From assembly GCA_016187465.1 (NCBI GenBank), contig JACPJQ010000002.1, positions 62,001 through 126,000 on the forward strand: a stretch of DNA of 64,000 nt, given 5' to 3'. Below the pieces are notes generated by a model. That model was given only the letters and a program-made list of their open reading frames with translations. It was not told the DNA's origin and did not search any database. Shown here one piece after another: positions 1 through 8,570 of the stretch. The position numbers and the translations under genes were made by a program. Position 1 is the first letter of the stretch. Every line of letters begins with the position of its first letter. This stretch comes from Candidatus Woesearchaeota archaeon. Its GTDB lineage: Archaea; Nanobdellota; Nanobdellia; Woesearchaeales; GW2011-AR4.

Positions 1-493
1 GTACAATGTTTATGCTGAATGACTTTTTTATCCTCTTTATTTTGTCGCCTATCCCCTCAACCAAAGCCGCCCCTTCTCCCATAAAGAAAGGCACATCAGA
101 GCCTATTTGGGCAGCCAAATCGATTAACTGCTTTTCTTTTAATTTGAGACCCCATAACTTGTTTAGGTTAAGCAAAGTTGTTGCCGCATCACTTGAGCCG
201 CCGCCTAATCCAGCTTCAATTGGTATGTTCTTCTCTATGTAAATCCTGGCGCCTTGCCTTACCTTGTATTTGCTTTTCAGCAATAAAGCCGCCTTATATG
301 CAAGATTCTTCTCGTTTTCCAGCTCCTTGTTTGTGCATTCAACTATGATTTTGTCTTCAGCAATAGGCTCAATGGTCATGCTGTCATTCAGCTCTATCTT
401 CTGCATTACTGATTGGATATTATGGTAGCCCGAGCTTAGCTTCCTGCCTATCTTCAGGTAAAGGTTGATTTTAGCGTATGAATTAATCGCCAT
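1..493 (-). CDS. ispE: 4-diphosphocytidyl-2-C-methyl-D-erythritol kinase (IspE), C-terminus cut off by window edge
   Basis: This gene is absent from the ORF track because it runs off the window; I translated it from the ATG at 493. The product begins MAINSYAKINLYLKIG, the usual IspE/GHMP-kinase start. It carries the glycine-rich ATP loop PIEAGLGGGSSDAATTL and then QIGSDVPFFMGEGAALVEG, which is typical of IspE. About 164 residues of the usual ~280-300 are visible. IspE phosphorylates CDP-methylerythritol in the MEP isoprenoid pathway, in the cytosol. It lies on the same strand as ispDF, dxr, ispG and dxs. The alternative, an archaeal mevalonate or shikimate kinase of the GHMP family, fits the N-terminus less well. 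Confidence 0.9.
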   Translation of the reverse strand, partial: MAINSYAKINLYLKIGRKLSSGYHNIQSVMQKIELNDSMTIEPIAEDKIIVECTNKELENEKNLAYKAALLLKSKYKVRQGARIYIEKNIPIEAGLGGGSSDAATTLLNLNKLWGLKLKEKQLIDLAAQIGSDVPFFMGEGAALVEGIGDKIKRIKKSFSINIV

Positions 494-567
494 GACAGAA
501 CTGGTAACACTAATGATATATTAATATTGCTGATTTTAAGGGTAAATTTTATGTTTTGAAGAACATA

Positions 568-1227
568 TTAATTACTTTTATTAATTTTCTCAATTTTTCC
601 ACCTTTAAAAGAGTATAAGACTACCCTTCCTATAGGATGCCCATAAGCGTTTATATCAAATAAACCTGGTTTTTTTTGAATAATGCATTCTCTAATAACT
701 CTTACTTCATCTAAAGCTGTAGCTTCCATAACACTCAAACCGTCTGGAAAACAGGCGTCTGATTCAATGAAACCACCCACAGCATTAATAAATTTGATGC
801 TATTATTTTTAAGATGGTAGCTTGGTACAAAAATTCCATAAATGCTTTTTTGTTCAAAATATTGAATTGTTAAATCTAAAGGGACCCCCATATTTGGAAA
901 TGTGGGTACTTCGTAATCTGCGTTTATACCAAATTTATCGCTTAGTGCAGGTTCATTTACGCTACCAAAAATAGGCAACATATCTCTAAAATGTAGTATT
1001 TTTATTCCCTTTTCTTTGCAAAATTGAAAGTAATCCCGTGTGTTTTTTAAATAAGAATTCTTTGCCTCGACTGATAATTGAGAATACCCTAAATCAAATG
1101 CAGGATGAACTGCCATTGTTATCTCTTCTGATCCTTCATCCGCTATTCTTTGTATTGCACTCTTAAAAGATAAATGCCCGTATTGCCTTAATATTTCGTC
1201 TAGATTTATCTGATTTGTCTTATTCAT
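568..1227 (-). CDS. Uncharacterised protein coupled to FabD-like acyltransferase
   Basis: I do not recognise this 219-residue protein. It has no signal peptide or membrane segment and looks like a soluble alpha/beta protein, with segments such as EITMAVHPAFDLGY, KEKGIKILHFRDMLP and IYGIFVPSYHL. The ATG directly follows the stop of the upstream acyltransferase (TAAATG), so the two are very likely co-transcribed and translationally coupled. A shared role in acyl transfer or in making an acylated product is only an inference from that coupling. The 74-base gap to ispE holds no gene. Confidence 0.7.
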   Translation of the reverse strand: MNKTNQINLDEILRQYGHLSFKSAIQRIADEGSEEITMAVHPAFDLGYSQLSVEAKNSYLKNTRDYFQFCKEKGIKILHFRDMLPIFGSVNEPALSDKFGINADYEVPTFPNMGVPLDLTIQYFEQKSIYGIFVPSYHLKNNSIKFINAVGGFIESDACFPDGLSVMEATALDEVRVIRECIIQKKPGLFDINAYGHPIGRVVLYSFKGGKIEKINKSN

Positions 1228-2280
1228 TTAAACCATTAATCCCTTCACAGTATTTTCAAGCGATTCTGGATCCTGCACGTTTAACATCGTCATATTTGGA
1301 CTAATGTCGCGGATCAATCCGTTTAGGACTTTTTTAGGCCCAATCTCTATAAACAAGTCAGATCCGAATTTAACTGCTTTTTCGACAGAACCTTCCCAGT
1401 TAACCCTTTTATAAATCTGGTGATAAAGCTCATCCCTTACATGAACTGGGTCAACTATTGCCTCTGCTGTCACATTTGCAATTACAGGTATTCTGGCCAG
1501 TTGAATAGGATAAACGTAATTATCACCCTCCTTTTTAGCCATTTCCTCTCTGATATTCTCTGCTGCTTTCTGCATCAAAGGTGTATGAAATGGCCCTTCT
1601 AATTCCATTAATGTTGCCACAGTTCTATCTTCTCCCAGTTCTTTAGCTAGTTTACTTAATCCGCGTTTATTCCCCCCGACTACAACTTGCTTTTGGCTAT
1701 TGATTAAAGACCAGAAAACATCGTGTTTTCTGCATAATTCATCTATCTTATCATGATTTAACCCTGCCCTGTTATTGAGTAGCATAAGTTTAGCGTCTGG
1801 ATAGTGATTTCCGACTTCTGCCATATAGTTAGCTCTTTTTTGCACTAACCTTAAAGATGTTTCGAAATCCATAGCACCCGCAACTGTTAATGCAGTATAC
1901 TCGCCTAAACTATGACCTGCAACTAGAAATGGTTTCAAACCTATTCCGGTTTCGTTGCACCTTTCTTCTAATGCTTTGTAGCAGGCACAACTTGTGGTTA
2001 GCACGGCAGGTTGTGTGTAAATGGTCTTATCAAGTGGTGCCCTAATGTTGAAATGTCGCTTAATTCCTAAGCGATTTTCAAGCTCTCTGTTTAATTTTTC
2101 AACAAGTTTTTTTAGTTTATGCTCCTTAAAACAAATATCTGCAATATTATAGTGTAGTATATCGCCGGCTTGTTCATAAACATCCCTAACTACTTTAGAT
2201 TTATCATACAATCCTTTTCCCATCCCTTCATAGTGGGAACCTTGCCCGGGAAAAACAAGGGCTATTTTGCTGTATCCCAT
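1228..2280 (-). CDS. fabD: FabD-like malonyl-CoA:ACP acyltransferase
   Basis: This 350-residue acyltransferase has the complete FabD signature: VFPGQGSHYEGMG at the N-terminus (oxyanion glutamine), GHSLGEYTAL with nucleophile Ser124, QKRANYM with Arg149, and GPFHTPLM with His232. The C-terminal IEIGPKKVLNGLI is also typical. In bacteria FabD loads malonyl groups onto acyl carrier protein for fatty-acid synthesis. Archaea usually lack that pathway, and no ketosynthase or ACP gene is visible here, so the real substrate is unknown. The insert around residues 52-85 (lysine/leucine rich) is longer than I expect in bacterial FabD. It is coupled to the unknown gene downstream. Confidence 0.88.
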   Translation of the reverse strand: MGYSKIALVFPGQGSHYEGMGKGLYDKSKVVRDVYEQAGDILHYNIADICFKEHKLKKLVEKLNRELENRLGIKRHFNIRAPLDKTIYTQPAVLTTSCACYKALEERCNETGIGLKPFLVAGHSLGEYTALTVAGAMDFETSLRLVQKRANYMAEVGNHYPDAKLMLLNNRAGLNHDKIDELCRKHDVFWSLINSQKQVVVGGNKRGLSKLAKELGEDRTVATLMELEGPFHTPLMQKAAENIREEMAKKEGDNYVYPIQLARIPVIANVTAEAIVDPVHVRDELYHQIYKRVNWEGSVEKAVKFGSDLFIEIGPKKVLNGLIRDISPNMTMLNVQDPESLENTVKGLMV

Positions 2281-2316
2281 ATCGAATAGAAAAGGGGCAG
2301 GGCTTTTTAAATTTTA

Positions 2317-3477
2317 CTATTTGATAGTTACAACAACAAAGCATTGCATGCCATTGCCCTGTCCGAAGGAAGTCAATTTTTCTCCTGAAGTGTAGGCAAT
2401 CCCAATTCTTTGTATGTTTATTTTTAATATTTTTGACAATGAACTTTTAATATTGTCTGTATGCTTTTCCAGTCTTGGCTTGGCTGCCTCTATCATTACG
2501 CTTACATTGTTTATTTCCGTGTTTTTTTCTTTTAACTTATTTAAAATAATGTTCAAATACTCTTTGCTGTCAGTTATACCTTTCTTGTACATTGCATCAG
2601 CATAAAATCCAAGCGACCTTTCGCCTATAGCAGAGCTTATTGCGTTAAACAATGCGTGCAAAATAACATCTCCGTCAGAATCAGCCTCTAACCCTATTTC
2701 ATTAAGCTTATGCCCGCCCAAGACAAGCTTTTTGTTTTTATTTGAGGAAAATCTATGGCTGTCCTGCCCAAACCCGATTCTGAAGCCTGCATTGTTTTTC
2801 TTCATCAGGATTGCTTCGGCTATTCTTAGATCATCTTTTGTTGTTACCTTTATGTTTTCATAGGAGCAGGGCACAATCCTTACTTTCATTCCCAAGGCTT
2901 CGACCAGAGAAACATCGTCAGTGACTTTCAAGCCCTTTTCCTTGGCATTCTTAAAAGCCTTCACAAACAGCCCGTATTTTACAGCCTGCGGGGTTTGAAC
3001 TTGGTGGATATTGGTTCTATCAATTGTCTTTTCAACAAAATTGTCTTTTATTATTTTGATGGTGTCTTTTAATTTGAATCCGGCAACTGCAGCGCCGTAT
3101 TTTCTTGCTGCATTTATGCATTCAACAATTTCATTTTCCCTTACCAGAGAGTTGCTTCCGTTATGGACAATAACTATATCATCGTCTTTCGCGTTTTTCA
3201 GAGATATTAAGCCGTTATAAACAGAATCCTGCCTTTCTTTCCCGCCTTCAATTATTTTTTTTATTTTATTGAGATTGTATTTTGCCTTTATATCATTTAT
3301 TTTTTTAATGTATTTTTTCTGCGTTACAACAATTATTTCATCAATTAATCTGCAGTCCTGGAAATTTTTAATTGCATAATATATCATCGGCTTGCTTAAG
3401 AGCGGCAGAAATATCTTATTTGCATTTGCTTTCATCCTTTTGCCCTTGCCGGCAGCGACGATAATTGCAAAATTCAT
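2317..3477 (-). CDS. ispDF: Bifunctional IspD-IspF: MEP cytidylyltransferase / MEcPP synthase
   Basis: This is a fused two-enzyme protein of the MEP pathway. The N-terminal IspD part (about residues 1-220) starts MNFAIIVAAGKGKRM, the nucleotide-binding loop, and has IHQVQTPQAV further on. The C-terminal IspF part starts RIGFGQDSHRF and carries ADSDGDVILHAL; these supply the Asp and two His zinc ligands. The usual IspF TTTEKLGFTGRGEG loop is replaced by YTSGEKLTSFGQGNG. I recall this variant mainly from candidate-phyla bacteria, but cannot check that here. I chose the ATG at 3477 because it begins the conserved domain; the upstream start adds only six residues. It lies between fabD and dxr on the same strand. 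Confidence 0.92.
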   Translation of the reverse strand: MNFAIIVAAGKGKRMKANANKIFLPLLSKPMIYYAIKNFQDCRLIDEIIVVTQKKYIKKINDIKAKYNLNKIKKIIEGGKERQDSVYNGLISLKNAKDDDIVIVHNGSNSLVRENEIVECINAARKYGAAVAGFKLKDTIKIIKDNFVEKTIDRTNIHQVQTPQAVKYGLFVKAFKNAKEKGLKVTDDVSLVEALGMKVRIVPCSYENIKVTTKDDLRIAEAILMKKNNAGFRIGFGQDSHRFSSNKNKKLVLGGHKLNEIGLEADSDGDVILHALFNAISSAIGERSLGFYADAMYKKGITDSKEYLNIILNKLKEKNTEINNVSVMIEAAKPRLEKHTDNIKSSLSKILKINIQRIGIAYTSGEKLTSFGQGNGMQCFVVVTIK

Positions 3478-3599
3478 TTTTAGAATGTTTCCCAATATTA
3501 GTTTTATTCAATGTTATTTTTAATGTGAAATAAATGTTTTAATTGATTGCCTTGCATTTTTCACAGCGCATTAAAATTTTTAATTCAAAAAACATAAAA

Positions 3600-4760
3600 T
3601 TAATTTTCAATGGCTATTTCCCTTTCAATTATATTCTTAGTTTCTTCCTTTACTTTTCTGTCAATTTCAAGAATTTCTTTTAATGTAGGGTTTTGAATTA
3701 ATTTATGCCCGTCCATAACCCTTCTTATCAATATTTGTATGTCCAAAAACCTTATTTTATTGCTCAAAAAAGCGTAAACTGCAGTTTCATTTGCAGCGTT
3801 CATTGCTGCGGGCAGAGTTCCGCCGGCATTTCCGGCTTCATAAGCGTATTTCAGGCAGGGGAACATCTCAAAATCCGGCTCCTTAAACTCAAGAGCTTTT
3901 ATTTTTGCCAAATCCAGGTGTGTTGCGTTATTTGTAAATCTTTTCGGATAAGACAAAGCGTACTGTATCGGAATTTTCATGTCAGGCAGCCCAAGCTGCG
4001 CTATGACAGATTTATCAACAAACTCCACCAAAGAATGAACAATGCTCTGTGGATGTATGACCACTTTTATTTTTTCGTAATCAATTCCGTAAAGCCAGTG
4101 CGCTTCTATAACTTCAAAGCCCTTGTTCATCAAGGTTGCGCTGTCAATTGTTATCTTATTTCCCATATCCCATGTCGGATGATTTAAGGCATCCTGCACA
4201 TTGACATTTTCCAACCTCTGCCTTGTATAATCCTTAAAAGGACCGCCCGAGCATGTAATTGTTATTTTGCTTACCTCATCTATATTTTCTCCATTAAGGC
4301 ATTGGAAAATAGCGCTATGCTCAGAATCAATCGGCATAAGATTTACTTTGCTTTTCTTTGCTTCTTCCATGATGACAGAGCCTGCTGCAACTAGAGTTTC
4401 CTTGTTTGCCAGTGCAATGTTTTTTTTGTTTTTTATTGCATTGTAAGTCGGCTCTATGCCAATCGAACCTACAAGAGCATTTACAACAGTGTCAGCTTCA
4501 TTTAATGCTGCAATCTTGTTCAGGCCTTCAATCCCTGAATAAACCTGGCATGAAGAGAAATTCAGCAAGTCATCAACCTTGCTTTTGTTCATTACAGCGA
4601 CTGCTTTTGGCTTGAATTCCTTGATTTGCTTAAGCAGCAATTCAGAGTTGTTCTTTACTGTTAATCCCACTACCTTGAATTCATTAGGAAACTGCCTGAC
4701 TATTTCCAAAGTCTGAGTGCCGATGCTTCCCGTTGAGCCTAAGATTGAGAGATGTTTCAT
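3600..4760 (-). CDS. dxr: 1-deoxy-D-xylulose 5-phosphate reductoisomerase (Dxr)
   Basis: This 386-residue protein matches Dxr over its full normal length. It opens with the NADPH-binding loop LSILGSTGSIGTQTL. It has the conserved IALANKETLVAAG, the metal-binding MPIDSEHSAIFQCL, and the flexible-loop and active-site stretches CSGGPFKDY, HPTWDMGNKITIDSATLMNKG and EVIEAHWLYG. Dxr turns 1-deoxyxylulose 5-phosphate into 2-C-methylerythritol 4-phosphate, the committed MEP step, and is the fosmidomycin target in bacteria. The 122-base gap before ispDF is AT-rich without a gene. All catalytic segments I can judge are intact. Confidence 0.95.
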   Translation of the reverse strand: MKHLSILGSTGSIGTQTLEIVRQFPNEFKVVGLTVKNNSELLLKQIKEFKPKAVAVMNKSKVDDLLNFSSCQVYSGIEGLNKIAALNEADTVVNALVGSIGIEPTYNAIKNKKNIALANKETLVAAGSVIMEEAKKSKVNLMPIDSEHSAIFQCLNGENIDEVSKITITCSGGPFKDYTRQRLENVNVQDALNHPTWDMGNKITIDSATLMNKGFEVIEAHWLYGIDYEKIKVVIHPQSIVHSLVEFVDKSVIAQLGLPDMKIPIQYALSYPKRFTNNATHLDLAKIKALEFKEPDFEMFPCLKYAYEAGNAGGTLPAAMNAANETAVYAFLSNKIRFLDIQILIRRVMDGHKLIQNPTLKEILEIDRKVKEETKNIIEREIAIEN

Positions 4761-4770
4761 TTTTTGAATT

Positions 4771-4806
4771 TAGGTGGCTACTTTTTCTTTGCTTTGTAGT
4801 CACCCA
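4771..4806. repeat. Inverted-repeat hairpin at the 3' end of fic
   Basis: AGGTGGCTAC and GTAGTCACCC pair with one mismatch around a 15-base AT-rich loop, overlapping the last codons and stop of the Fic gene. The right arm, with one flanking base each side, reads TGTAGTCACCCA; its reverse complement TGGGTGACTACA occurs again just upstream of the Fic start. It may act as a terminator-like hairpin or as part of the repeat pair that brackets the gene. Confidence 0.6.
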
Positions 4807-5734
4807 GCTTTTTCTTTAATTTGCTGTATTCTTTCATATAAAGATTTACTGTTGGCTTTAAATCATGAGCCTTTTCATATGCCTGCAATGATGTGTAGTA
4901 TTCTACTCTATTTTTTAAATCTATATTAATTGGAGGCAGGCTGTGCTTAATCAGGATATTATTCAGCAAAATTCTGCCCACCCTGCCATTTCCGTCTCTA
5001 AACGGGTGAATATTCTCAAATTGGTTATGTACAACTGCCCCAAGAACTAATCCGGGGTATTTGCTTTTATTATTTTCGTACCAGACTGTTAATTCCCGCA
5101 AAAGGTGGCTTATTCTTGCCTGCGGAGCGCCTTCATGGACGATGTTTCTTTTGGCATCCATCACAACAACCTCTTCGCCTTTTTTCCTTAATTTTCCTGC
5201 AAACGGCTTTGAATTCTTGAACACAATTTTATGTATTTTTTTTATCAATTCCGATGACAGGTGCTCTTTTGTATTTCGTATGTATGCGATGGCCTCGTCA
5301 ACGCCTAATGCTTCGGCAATGTCTTCTTTGGACTTATTGGGCCATTTGTCTTTCTCAAGAAGGTCTTTTACCTCTTCTTCGGTTAATTTGCTCCCTTCTA
5401 TTGCGTTGGTGTTGTATGTGAATATTTTTGAGAATTTTTTCCATTGGCTTTCTGACAAATGGCTTATTTTTAATGGTATTTTGGCTTCAAGCTTCCTTAT
5501 TGCAGCTATTTCTTCTTCTGTGAGCCGCACTTGGAGCGGGTCTTTTATGATTTTGTACCTGTGAATTTCCTCAAGAATCAGTTTTTCTGCTATTTTTTCC
5601 CTTTCTTCCAATAAATTTTGCTTTATGTCCTGCCCAAGGTATCTCCTGAATTTGTGGACTTTTCGGCCTTCCCTGTATGAATGCGAAAGAAAATACTTAA
5701 TCCTCTTTCCAGCCTTTCGTTTTTCAATGTGCAT
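4778..5734 (-). CDS. Fic-family AMP-transferase-like protein
   Basis: This 318-residue protein has the Fic catalytic motif HPFRDGNGRVGR at residues 243-254, matching HPFx(D/E)GNGRxxR in full, so it is predicted to transfer AMP (or remove it) on a protein hydroxyl. An inhibitory helix motif TNAIEG at residues 109-114 lies ahead of the Fic core, which is the arrangement of self-inhibited Fic proteins. The first ~90 residues are basic and helical and resemble an archaeal-type N-terminal extension. It is not obviously linked in function to its MEP-pathway neighbours. The gene is bracketed by copies of TGGGTGACTACA, which suggests autoregulation or past mobility. The target is unknown. Confidence 0.88.
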   Translation of the reverse strand: MHIEKRKAGKRIKYFLSHSYREGRKVHKFRRYLGQDIKQNLLEEREKIAEKLILEEIHRYKIIKDPLQVRLTEEEIAAIRKLEAKIPLKISHLSESQWKKFSKIFTYNTNAIEGSKLTEEEVKDLLEKDKWPNKSKEDIAEALGVDEAIAYIRNTKEHLSSELIKKIHKIVFKNSKPFAGKLRKKGEEVVVMDAKRNIVHEGAPQARISHLLRELTVWYENNKSKYPGLVLGAVVHNQFENIHPFRDGNGRVGRILLNNILIKHSLPPINIDLKNRVEYYTSLQAYEKAHDLKPTVNLYMKEYSKLKKKLGDYKAKKK

Positions 5735-5744
5735 GACTATAATG

Positions 5745-5811
5745 TGGGTGACTACATATTTAAATGTTTTGGTATAAGGTGACTACATTTTGGATATTCT
5801 GTGGTCACCCA
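5745..5811. repeat. Direct and inverted GGTGACTAC repeats upstream of fic
   Basis: GTGACTACAT occurs twice in direct orientation, at 5748-5757 and 5779-5788, 31 bases apart. An inverted copy, GTGGTCACCCA, lies at 5801-5811. The first and last copies can pair as TGGGTGAC(T/C)AC. The block sits in the Fic promoter region, so an operator is the simplest reading; the 31-base spacing is three helical turns, as expected for cooperative repressor sites. Confidence 0.55.
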
Positions 5812-6160
5812 TTGACAATCATCTTTTAGTATTACCCACCTCATTTATGATCGTTATCAACCTTTTTAAAAGCTTTTTCATCAATGTTTAAATATTCCAG
5901 TGCAAGAAAATTGGCAATGCAAAACTCTACAAGTTAAATACTTCAAGCCCTTTTGTAAGAAAAATGGTAGATTTGTTTGACACGCTTGTTATAGAGCCGC
6001 TGAATAAAAAGAAAAAGGTTTTTGTGAGATATTAAAATTTTTTTGATTATTCTTATTTTTTTTGAAATATCTATCAAATAACCATTTCTCAATTATTAAT
6101 AAAATAATCCTAGTTATAATCTGAGTAAAAAATTCACTATAAAACTTATAATAATTGATG
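5812..6160. other. AT-rich intergenic stretch with one possible micro-ORF
   Basis: About 350 bases without a convincing gene. A 23-codon frame on the plus strand (5964-6035, MVDLFDTLVIEPL then a lysine run) follows a possible TATA box. It is too short to call a gene and may be a relic. Nothing else stands out. Confidence 0.4.
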
Positions 6161-7216
6161 TCATTTAGTAGCCATCTGATTTATCTCGCTCAAAAGAACT
6201 TCATAAATCTCATTGTCATTTACTCTTTTTACAATCTTGCCTTCCTTGTAAAGCAAATGGTTTCCGGGCGCTCCGACAATTCCGATATCTGCCTTTCTGC
6301 TTTCACCGGGACCGTTTACAGCGCACCCCATCACTGCAACTTTGATTGGCTTTTTTATTTTTTCAGTCGCATTTTCCAGCTGCGCCACCAGCTTTATGAC
6401 ATCGACTTCTGTCCTCGCGCAAGTGGGGCAGCTTGTAACCTGCACTCCTTCATTTCTTAAGCCTAAAGCCCTCAAAATCAATCTGCCAACTTTCACTTCT
6501 TCTTTCGGATCTTCAGAAAGGGATATTCTTATAGTGTCTCCTATGCCTTCGGAAAGTAGCATGCCAATGCCCATGGCAGATTTTACAGTTCCGGGAATCT
6601 TGCTTCCTGCTTCTGTAACACCAAGATGCAGCGGATAATCTGTTTTTCGCGCAAACAATCTGTAAGCTTGCGCCATCCTTGGAACATCAGAAGCCTTCAG
6701 CGAAACAATCGTGTCATAAAAATTCAAGTCTTCAAGAATTTTTAGATGACGCATTGCACTTTCGACCATTGCTTCAGGCGCATAGCCGTACTTATCAAAC
6801 AAATCCTTTTCAAGAGAGCCGAGATTAACTCCAATCCTCATCGGAACTCCGTAATTCTTGCATGCATTGACCACTTGCTGAACTTTGTCAGTGTTGCCTA
6901 TATTCCCGGGATTAATCCTCAGCTTGTCAACATATTTGACAGCTTCCAATGCAATCCTGTAGTCAAAATGAATATCAACAACCAAAGGTATGTGCATGTT
7001 TTCTTTTATTTCTTTCAGAGCTTTTGCCGCTTCCATTGTCGGAGCGCTTACTCTTATAATGTCGCATCCAGCATCTTCCAATCCGTGAATCTGCTCGACA
7101 GTTGCCTTTACATCAGTTGTGTCTGTTGTTGTCATTGACTGGACAGTTATTGGTGCATCTCCTCCAATAAACAACTTTCCGACTTTTATTTTTCGTGACT
7201 TTCTTCTTTCAGTCAT
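6161..7216 (-). CDS. ispG: 4-hydroxy-3-methylbut-2-en-1-yl diphosphate synthase (IspG/GcpE)
   Basis: This 351-residue protein covers the usual length of two-domain bacterial IspG. The N-terminal TIM barrel has PITVQSMTTTDTTDV, DIIRVSAPT and KLRINPGNIG. The C-terminal cluster-binding domain has SCPTCART (Cys263, Cys266) and VMGCAVNGPGE (Cys298, Glu305), the three cysteines and glutamate that hold the [4Fe-4S] cluster. IspG reduces the cyclic diphosphate made by IspF to HMBPP and needs an external electron donor, not visible here. It is the fourth MEP gene of the region and lies on the same strand. The final enzyme, IspH, is not in the window. Confidence 0.95.
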   Translation of the reverse strand: MTERRKSRKIKVGKLFIGGDAPITVQSMTTTDTTDVKATVEQIHGLEDAGCDIIRVSAPTMEAAKALKEIKENMHIPLVVDIHFDYRIALEAVKYVDKLRINPGNIGNTDKVQQVVNACKNYGVPMRIGVNLGSLEKDLFDKYGYAPEAMVESAMRHLKILEDLNFYDTIVSLKASDVPRMAQAYRLFARKTDYPLHLGVTEAGSKIPGTVKSAMGIGMLLSEGIGDTIRISLSEDPKEEVKVGRLILRALGLRNEGVQVTSCPTCARTEVDVIKLVAQLENATEKIKKPIKVAVMGCAVNGPGESRKADIGIVGAPGNHLLYKEGKIVKRVNDNEIYEVLLSEINQMATK

Positions 7217-7265
7217 TTTATAAAAAAGAAAGGTTTAAATTTAGGGATTGGATTTGTATACTAAA

Positions 7266-7571
7266 ATGAAAGTGTTGTTTATCTGCAATCAAAACGAGAA
7301 TAGGAGCAAAACAGCTGAAGACGTATTCAAAAGCAGATTTAAAACTAAATCTGCTGGACTCTACAACACCAAACCTGTCACTGAAAAACAACTCTCTTGG
7401 GCTGATGTAATAGTGGTTATGGAAGAAACTCAAAGAACTGAAATAGCTAGACGTTTTCCTAATCAATACATGCAAAAACGCATTGTTTCCATTGATATTC
7501 CTGATATTTACCATTATAACCAGCCTGAATTAATTGAAGCTTTAAAGTCAAGAGTTGATAACTTATTTTAG
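7266..7571 (+). CDS. Low-molecular-weight phosphatase-like protein
   Basis: This 101-residue protein starts MKVLFICNQNENRSKTAE, which matches the phosphate loop of predicted small protein-tyrosine phosphatases (COG4551-type: Cys, Asn and Arg-Ser at loop positions). WADVIVVMEE and the acidic end of the central part fit that family. The likely aspartate acid is in DIPDIYHY. I chose the internal ATG at 7266 because the core begins there; the upstream start adds six residues. It is transcribed away from ispG, and its stop overlaps the 3' end of the convergent small gene by nine bases. Substrate unknown; it may act on phosphoprotein or another phosphoester. Confidence 0.75.
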   Translation: MKVLFICNQNENRSKTAEDVFKSRFKTKSAGLYNTKPVTEKQLSWADVIVVMEETQRTEIARRFPNQYMQKRIVSIDIPDIYHYNQPELIEALKSRVDNLF

Positions 7572-7790
7572 CCACTCATCAAATTGCTTCTTTGCTTTCT
7601 TTTTGCTTTTGAATAATTTAGTTTCAGCAACTGATAATTCTGACATGCGCCTTGTAACCTTAAATTTTTTGCCTGAGTAATTTTGGAATTCCATTACTGA
7701 TATTTCCCATCTTTTTATTGGGTGTTTTTCAGTCTTTGCCATTGGCAATTTTCTGGCTTTTACTTTGCGTGATTTTATTCGCTGAATCAT
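7563..7790 (-). CDS. Small basic protein of unknown function
   Basis: A 75-residue, strongly basic protein (MIQRIKSRKVKARKLP at the start, KKKAKKQFDEWLK at the end). It has no known motif that I can name. The charge suggests nucleic-acid or ribosome contact, but this is a guess. Its 3' end overlaps the convergent phosphatase-like gene. Confidence 0.55.
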   Translation of the reverse strand: MIQRIKSRKVKARKLPMAKTEKHPIKRWEISVMEFQNYSGKKFKVTRRMSELSVAETKLFKSKKKAKKQFDEWLK

Positions 7791-7850
7791 TTTAACTTTG
7801 AAAAATTAATTTATTTTTATTTATAAGTTATCGTTTATTATTGTATTAAA

Positions 7851-8564
7851 TCAATAAGCTTGACCTTTACTGCCAACTAATCTCCAATAACCATTTTCAA
7901 AGGTAACTTTCGCCAACTGCTTTATGTCTCTAATTGGGTAGTCGAAAGTAGAAAAACTGCAATACATTCCTAGACCATCGCCAGGTCCCACATTGTATGC
8001 TGGAGATACATAACTATCTTTACCTTTACTAAGTATGTAGATGGTTTCACTGCTAATCCATTCCCCACTAATATCGTCTCTACCTTTGAAAGTTTGAAAT
8101 CGATAACCAATGTCCTCAACTTTTTTTTTGAATGTATCACGAGAATGCTTCTTCCAAAGAGATATCAATTTATCTTTTTCATCCCCAGTTATTTGGCCTT
8201 CAACATGTCTCCTATTTTGCAAAACTTTCGTTCCTTCATCTACTGCTTGGGTTATTTTTTCAGACAAATATTCTAAATCAGAGGTAACTTTTTGTACCCA
8301 CTCTTCACTTGATTTATATTTGCTAAAATGATGAAGCAATTTTATCAAATCATCTGTGCGGGCACGATACTCAGCTGAATGTCTCTTTAAAGTTGGTATT
8401 ACTTCTAAAAGTTTAATGACTTTAGGTTCTAAGGCTTCAATACGTGCTTCTAATTCTCCCAATTCTTTTCTATCTTCCCAAAGATTGGATAAATCCCTTT
8501 TAGCCTTTGGTTTTAGTTTATACCATAATTCTAGTATTTTTTGTTTTTCTTCTTCTATTGTCAT
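7851..8564 (-). CDS. Uncharacterised protein with N-terminal coiled coil
   Basis: I do not recognise this 237-residue protein. Residues 1-125 are rich in Glu, Lys and Leu with heptad-like spacing (LEARIEALEPKVIKLLEV), predicting a coiled coil. The last ~100 residues are rich in aromatics and glycine (YNVGPGDGLGMYCSFSTFDYP) and look like a compact beta domain. It has no signal peptide. It follows the UBP zinc-finger gene by six bases, so it is probably in one transcript with dxs and that gene. Confidence 0.65.
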   Translation of the reverse strand: MTIEEEKQKILELWYKLKPKAKRDLSNLWEDRKELGELEARIEALEPKVIKLLEVIPTLKRHSAEYRARTDDLIKLLHHFSKYKSSEEWVQKVTSDLEYLSEKITQAVDEGTKVLQNRRHVEGQITGDEKDKLISLWKKHSRDTFKKKVEDIGYRFQTFKGRDDISGEWISSETIYILSKGKDSYVSPAYNVGPGDGLGMYCSFSTFDYPIRDIKQLAKVTFENGYWRLVGSKGQAY

Positions 8565-8570
8565 TTTTAT

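Noticed and set aside
5964-6035. 23-codon micro-ORF after fic
   Set aside because: It is too short and has no support beyond a start and stop; mentioned only under the spacer.
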